A DNA stretch of 64,000 nucleotides from assembly GCA_050260675.1 (NCBI GenBank), contig JBLNCN010000005.1, positions 248,001 through 312,000 on the forward strand, read 5' to 3'. This DNA is from JBBDIP01 sp050260675 (GTDB lineage Bacteria > Bacillota > Sulfobacillia > Fermentithermobacillales > Fermentithermobacillaceae). The notes beneath the pieces are model-generated. The model made no database searches. It was not told the origin of the DNA and saw only the letters and a program-made list of their open reading frames with translations. Below, piece after piece: positions 60,028 to 64,000 of this stretch. Within the stretch, counting starts at the first letter, position 1. The number at the start of each line of letters is the position of its first letter. Position numbers and translations under genes: made by a program.

Positions 60028-61173
60028 ATGGTTGGAAACAACACCCGCGACCTAAGCGTCTCGGGCAACAACACGCTCGCTCGGCGAGTCATCAATGATG
60101 TAATGCGCCTGACCTATGAACTCAATGGCGGGCGCGGCATGCACACCCCGATGTGCGGCGCGCTACTGGCCGTCATGAAACGGCTTGGCGTCGAGACAGA
60201 CTACGACTTTATCGCGTGTACCTCCGGCGCCGCTTTCCGCATGGTCTGGAAAGACGGCTGGTATCCCGACAACAGCAGCGTGATGTACATGGACGAAGGC
60301 TTGCTCGAGCCGGTTCAACAGGCGTTCGATGCGCTGGGCTATGAGTACGCGGTGCGGATGTGCAATGGATTCGACGCCGTCTTTCCGGTGGATCAGAAGA
60401 CCCTCGCGCGGTTCCCGGATACGCTGTGTCAAGACCGCGCCCAAGCCGTTGCGGAGATCAGGAAGAGCATTGATGACGGCATCCCGGTTATCGCCTGGGG
60501 CATCGTCGGTCCGCCGGAGCCGTGCATCCTGACCGGGTATGACAATGGCGGCGAAGTCATCATCGGCACGAGCTACTTCCAGGACGACTCAGCTTGGCGG
60601 GGTGATGCGATCACTGACACCACCGGCTACTTCCGTAAAGCTGATTGGTTCAGGGCGATGCTCGGGTACATCATCATCGGGCCTCGGAAGCCGGCGCCGG
60701 GACGTCGCCAGCTCTACCTCAAGAGCCTGAGGCGAGCTGTCTCCTTGGCTCGGGCCGCCTCGGTCAATGACCGGCACGCCGGGCTGGCGGCCTACGATGT
60801 ATTGGCTAGCCAGCTCGCCTCCGAGGATATGGCCAATCTTGGCCTACCTGCCCTTTGGGAGCGCTTTATGAGCTACATCGATGCACTGATCATGCCTTAC
60901 GAGCGCGGGTCAGCCGCCGCCTACCTGAGGCGCATGGCGCTCGACGAGCCGGATTGGGCACCGGAACTTGAGCGAGCCGCCGTGTTGTACTCGCGTGTCG
61001 AAAAGGCTGGCGATGAGCCGCTGACATACGTGAAGATGAACAACGAAGGGGCGCGCAAGTTCGCCGATGTCGCACTGCGACGCATTCTCGCCGACCAGCT
61101 AATCCAGGCGAGAGAGGATGACGAGCAGGCGATTGCCCTCATCGAGTCGCTGCTTAGCAGGATCGGCGGATGA
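60028..61173 (+). CDS. BtrH/C39-peptidase-like protein, paralogue of the sigma-factor fusion domain
   Basis: A 381-residue protein whose N-terminal half resembles the BtrH N-terminal/C39-like fold: GGRGMHTPMCGALLAVMKRLG with Cys43 at the nucleophile place, then GIPVIAW and CILTGYDNGGEVIIGTSYF. At the usual catalytic His there is PPEPC (Cys166), so peptidase activity is doubtful and ligand binding more likely. The C-terminal half is helical (NDRHAGLAAYDVLASQLA). It is similar along its whole length to residues 180-561 of the next gene, 39 bases away. AAGGAG lies 9 bases before the ATG. The fold assignment is by pattern only. Confidence 0.72.
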   Translation: MVGNNTRDLSVSGNNTLARRVINDVMRLTYELNGGRGMHTPMCGALLAVMKRLGVETDYDFIACTSGAAFRMVWKDGWYPDNSSVMYMDEGLLEPVQQAFDALGYEYAVRMCNGFDAVFPVDQKTLARFPDTLCQDRAQAVAEIRKSIDDGIPVIAWGIVGPPEPCILTGYDNGGEVIIGTSYFQDDSAWRGDAITDTTGYFRKADWFRAMLGYIIIGPRKPAPGRRQLYLKSLRRAVSLARAASVNDRHAGLAAYDVLASQLASEDMANLGLPALWERFMSYIDALIMPYERGSAAAYLRRMALDEPDWAPELERAAVLYSRVEKAGDEPLTYVKMNNEGARKFADVALRRILADQLIQAREDDEQAIALIESLLSRIGG

Positions 61174-61212
61174 GGTGTTGTATTGCACGATCCGAGAGGT
61201 GATGGCGCGGCC

Positions 61213-62898
61213 ATGGATAATCGCGCGGATCTCGTCCGGAGGGTCTGTGAAGGTGATATGGCTGCATTCGACGCAGTTGTTCAGCGGTACCAGGACATGG
61301 CCGTGGGCTACGCCTACTCGCTTCTTGGAGACTTCCACCTGGCGCAGGACGCCGCGCAGGATGCGTTCGTCCAGGCCTTCCTGCGCCTGCCACAGCTCAG
61401 AGAACCGCAGGCCTTCCCGGGCTGGTTCAAGACGGTTGTATTCACATGCTGTAACCGCATCACACGCCGGAAACAGCTGCTCTTCGCAGGTCACGATGGT
61501 CTGGCGGAATCTGCTTACAGCAGCGCCCGCAATCCGAACGACGAGTACGAGCGGGTGGAACTCAATGCAGTCATTGCGGCGGCTATGGACACGCTCGGCG
61601 ACGAGCAGAGGACTGTGCTGATCCTGCACTACATCAGCGGGTACTCCCATGTGGAAATCGCGTCGTTTCTGGGGCTGACCGCTACAACCGTCAACAACCG
61701 TCTTCATTCGGCCAGGGCGGCCCTCAAGAAGGAGCTATTGAGCATGGTTGAAGACAAAGTTCGAAACCTCGGCGCGTCGGGCGACAAGTCGTTGGCGCGC
61801 CGGGTGATTGAGGACGTTATGCGCCTGACCTACGAGCCGTCAGGCGGGCGCGGCATGTTCACGCCATTCTGCGGCGCAGTGCTGGCAGTGATGAAGCGGC
61901 TCGGCGTCAGAACTGACTATGATTTCATCGCCGCGACAAGCGGGGCCGCGTTCCGCATGGTCTGGAAGGACGGCTGGCACCTTGACAACAGCCGCGTCAT
62001 GTACATGGACGCCAGTCCCTTCGAGCCGGTTCAGCGTGCTTTCGACGCCCTCGGCTACGAGTACTCCCTCCGAATGGGCAAGGGGTTCGCAGGCGTTTGG
62101 CCGGTTGACAGCGCCGTCAATGCGCGCTTCTCAGTTTCGCTCAGCCCTGAACGCGACCAGGCCGTAGAGGAGATCAAGGCGAGTATCGATAATGGCATCC
62201 CCGTCATCGCCTGGGGCATCGTCGGGCCGCCGGAGCCGTGCGTCCTCACGGGATACGATGACGGCGGCAACATCATCATCGGCACGAGCTACTTCCAGGA
62301 CGACTCGGCCTGGCGTGGCGACGTGACCTCCGACGTCGCAGGCTACTTCCGCAAGGCTGGCTGGTTCGACGCGATGCTCGCCTACATTATCATCGGACAG
62401 AAGAAGCGGGTACCGGAGAATCAGCAACTGTACCTGGATAGCCTGAGGCGAGCCGTCAGAGTGGCACGCGCGGCCACGGTCAATGACCGGCACGGGGGAT
62501 TGGCCGCCTTCGACGCCCTCGCCGCGCAGCTCGCCGCCGATGACCTGTCAGGTCTTGATCTGCCCGCCTTGTGGAACTGCTTTACGAGCTATTTGGATGC
62601 CCTGATCATGCCGCACGAACGTGGTTCTGCCGCAGCCTATCTCAGGCGCATCGCGGCCGATGTACCTGACTGGGCACCGGAGCTTGAGCGGGCAGCGGCC
62701 TTCTACAGCCTGGTCGAGCGGTCTGGCAAGACACCATGGAAGCATCTTCGGATGAACGACGATGGGGCTCGGAAGTTCGCTGATCGTTCGCTGCGCCGGC
62801 TGCTCGCCAACGATGTCACAGAGGCAAGAGAGCATGAGGAGCAGGCGGTAGCTCTGATCGAGAGCTTACTCGGCAGGTGCTCCTGTGAACTTGGGTAG
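61213..62898 (+). CDS. ECF sigma factor fused to a BtrH/C39-like domain
   Basis: Residues 1-170 are an ECF sigma factor. Region 2 contains FDAVVQRYQDMAVGYAYSLLG, DAAQDAFVQAF and PGWFKTVVFT; region 4 contains LGDEQRTVLILHYISGYSHVEIASFLGLT. The remaining 390 residues repeat the architecture of the preceding gene (RGMFTPFCGAVLAV, PPEPCVLTGYDDGG). No anti-sigma gene or membrane segment is present, so the C-terminal domain probably acts as an internal sensor or regulator. ATG 61213 (AGAGGTGAT nine bases upstream) is preferred to TTG 61183. Confidence 0.82.
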   Translation: MDNRADLVRRVCEGDMAAFDAVVQRYQDMAVGYAYSLLGDFHLAQDAAQDAFVQAFLRLPQLREPQAFPGWFKTVVFTCCNRITRRKQLLFAGHDGLAESAYSSARNPNDEYERVELNAVIAAAMDTLGDEQRTVLILHYISGYSHVEIASFLGLTATTVNNRLHSARAALKKELLSMVEDKVRNLGASGDKSLARRVIEDVMRLTYEPSGGRGMFTPFCGAVLAVMKRLGVRTDYDFIAATSGAAFRMVWKDGWHLDNSRVMYMDASPFEPVQRAFDALGYEYSLRMGKGFAGVWPVDSAVNARFSVSLSPERDQAVEEIKASIDNGIPVIAWGIVGPPEPCVLTGYDDGGNIIIGTSYFQDDSAWRGDVTSDVAGYFRKAGWFDAMLAYIIIGQKKRVPENQQLYLDSLRRAVRVARAATVNDRHGGLAAFDALAAQLAADDLSGLDLPALWNCFTSYLDALIMPHERGSAAAYLRRIAADVPDWAPELERAAAFYSLVERSGKTPWKHLRMNDDGARKFADRSLRRLLANDVTEAREHEEQAVALIESLLGRCSCELG

Positions 62899-62942
62899 TC
62901 GCGCGCCGCACTAGGGCGTTCCTCCGGACGTACCCGAAACGA

Positions 62943-62969
62943 GAGGGGACTCCTGGCTGAAGTCCCCTC
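62943..62969 (+). terminator. Terminator-like hairpin after the sigma-fusion gene
   Basis: 9-base stem GAGGGGACT / AGTCCCCTC with a 9-base loop, 45 bases past the stop; it is not followed by a T run. Confidence 0.4.
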
Positions 62970-62999
62970 CGGCAGCTGCTCTGCTGTTCAGAGCATGGT

Positions 63000-63590
63000 T
63001 TAGTCTGGATCCGGCATCGTCGCGTCACGAATGTACGCCTCCAGCATGCCTGCAGAGACGGTCGTAACGGCATGGAGCCATGCCCCTTTCCCATCATCCA
63101 CGTAGAGATCCGATACCGGCTCACCAACTTCTGCGAAGAGCATGAACTTCGACACCTTCAGTTCACCAAGAGTGACGGGATCGTCGAGTTCGAAGTAGAC
63201 CCACCTCCGCTGAGTCTTGTCGAGGTCCTCAATAGGGCACTTCTGAGTGATATCGGCAAGTTCCTTGGGCATCTCACCCACTCTCGCCCAGCCTGCATTA
63301 GCTGTCGCTCGGGGATTGGTCACCCCAAGCATCGCTGCAAGGACAAGACCATTCAGCTCATTCCAGGCGGAGTCGCGGAGCCTTAGAGAAGGCGACCCTT
63401 CAACCTTTACGCCTACTCTGATGGTCGTAGCGAAGAGCTTGACTCTATCTATCAGGCTGTATGGCACTGCAACAGGGTTGTCACGGCTTTCCTCTCTAAA
63501 CGCCCTCGTTGCCTGCGCCTCCCGGAAGTACATAGCCCAACCGGTAGCGCACAAGCACACAAGAACCACCGCAAGGACTGCTCTTCGCAC
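63000..63590 (-). CDS. Unknown membrane-anchored or secreted protein
   Basis: A 196-residue protein with an N-terminal signal or anchor (RRAVLAVVLVCLCATGWAMYF) and an extracytoplasmic domain with alternating beta and helical segments (VELDDPV... pattern: RWVYFELDDPVTLGELKVSKFMLF). GTG start with GGGAGGGG 6 bases upstream. No family recognised. It is convergent with the sigma-fusion gene. Confidence 0.7.
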   Translation of the reverse strand: MRRAVLAVVLVCLCATGWAMYFREAQATRAFREESRDNPVAVPYSLIDRVKLFATTIRVGVKVEGSPSLRLRDSAWNELNGLVLAAMLGVTNPRATANAGWARVGEMPKELADITQKCPIEDLDKTQRRWVYFELDDPVTLGELKVSKFMLFAEVGEPVSDLYVDDGKGAWLHAVTTVSAGMLEAYIRDATMPDPD

Positions 63591-63616
63591 CGAAACCCCT
63601 CCCGGAAGTGATTCTA

Positions 63617-63739
63617 TCAGTAGATGGTCACATACAAGTACTCGGTTGGTGGCGTTGAGACGTTCGTCACGCCATAGATGTTGTACATCATCGGCCTATA
63701 CATTTTCATGCTGGTCGGGAGTCCACGTCGAGTAGCCAT
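63617..63739 (-). CDS. Possible 40-residue peptide or remnant
   Basis: ATG frame MATRRGLPTSMKMYRPM... ending TEYLYVTIY. The composition is protein-like but the nearest site, GGAAGG, is 12 bases away and other frames of the same stretch look equally protein-like, suggesting gene decay. Confidence 0.25.
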   Translation of the reverse strand: MATRRGLPTSMKMYRPMMYNIYGVTNVSTPPTEYLYVTIY

Positions 63740-63915
63740 ACCTACTGTGATCCTTCCGCTTTCGTTTCTGCGGACACCATCTCTCGCCCGCGAATTCCGG
63801 GACTTCTTCCCCTTCTAGTATCGCGCGCCCCTTCCATATGAGCGTCTACTCCTTATCGTCGTCAGTTCAGCCATACTATCTGAGGTTTATGGTGTGAGCT
63901 GGAGATGAATCCTGG

Positions 63916-64000
63916 TTACTCGCTTCGGGCGATCAACTCCAGGCACGTTCTCAGGACGGTATCGAAGGAGGGCATTGGTTCGGCCGCAGGCCCGAACTCT
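63916..64000 (-). CDS. Possible 3' end of a gene running off the window
   Basis: Minus-strand frame open at the edge encodes EFGPAAEPMPSFDTVLRTCL, then ELIARSE and TAA. It looks like an amphipathic C-terminal helix, but 27 codons are too few to identify. Confidence 0.35.
   Translation of the reverse strand, partial: EFGPAAEPMPSFDTVLRTCLELIARSE

Larger units (their letters stand above)
63591..64000. other. Largely non-coding end of the window
   Basis: About 410 bases with no convincing full gene. A 40-residue frame (63617-63739, minus) ending PTEYLYVTIY has only a weak ribosome site. A frame open to the window edge ends at 63916. Otherwise no signal. Confidence 0.4.

Overview
The window looks like a chromosome segment of a GC-rich, endospore-forming member of the Bacillota, probably an anaerobe of a deep-branching clostridial or Limnochordia-like lineage. 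The phenotype is supported by a GerAB/GerAC germination receptor pair, a pro-sigma-K gene, SleB/YpeB cortex-lysis genes, LysM repeats of the spore-former type, a Trp T-box leader, a GlnR-type repressor before glnA, and many GTG/TTG starts. Anaerobic or gluconeogenic metabolism is suggested by a type V FBP aldolase/phosphatase, two ferredoxin-domain aldo/keto reductases and an [FeFe]-hydrogenase-like protein. The taxonomic placement is inference; no rRNA is present. I found no tRNA, rRNA, CRISPR array, IS element or prophage.

Layout. 0-5.3 kb: end of a ger operon, rnhB, then yraN and comM on the minus strand. 5.3-6.3 kb: about 1 kb without genes. 6.3-11 kb: a peptide deformylase carrying an internal tandem repeat, a MATE exporter, a LysM protein, and glnR-glnA behind a GlnR box. 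11-12.4 kb: trpS (minus) with a complete T-box leader. 12.7-17 kb (minus): Myb/RsfA-like regulator, PBP2-type transpeptidase, sigK, yqeG, and a LuxR-type regulator with a degenerate receiver. 17-21 kb: a GT4 glycosyltransferase, then galT-glgA. 21-37.3 kb (minus): a Gly/Gln-rich protein with four 30-residue repeats, sleB-ypeB behind a sigma-G-like promoter, mltG, DUF1292, ruvX, aldo/keto reductase, FBPase, rhomboid, ireB, alaS, proS, and two MFS transporters around a coiled-coil membrane protein. 37.4-46.6 kb: a membrane protein, a second aldo/keto reductase, an M24 peptidase with DUF3830, a Phd-like protein under a strong dyad, an ABC ATPase with a very large FtsX-like permease, and a secreted protein.

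From 46.8 kb the content becomes accessory: a nucleotidyltransferase with a coupled small membrane protein; a copper module (csoR, P1B ATPase, copZ) followed by an Mrp ATPase, a small Cys-Cys protein and the hydrogenase-like protein; and a duplicated Nudix/metallophosphoesterase neighbourhood in which one copy of each is broken, with a lipoprotein carrying HExxH and a methyltransferase between. A vapBC pair follows.

The most unusual locus is at 60.0-62.9 kb. A stand-alone protein with a predicted BtrH/C39-peptidase-like fold is followed 39 bases later by an ECF sigma factor whose C-terminal two-thirds is a paralogue of that protein. No anti-sigma gene is visible. This is the best candidate for an undescribed signalling system.
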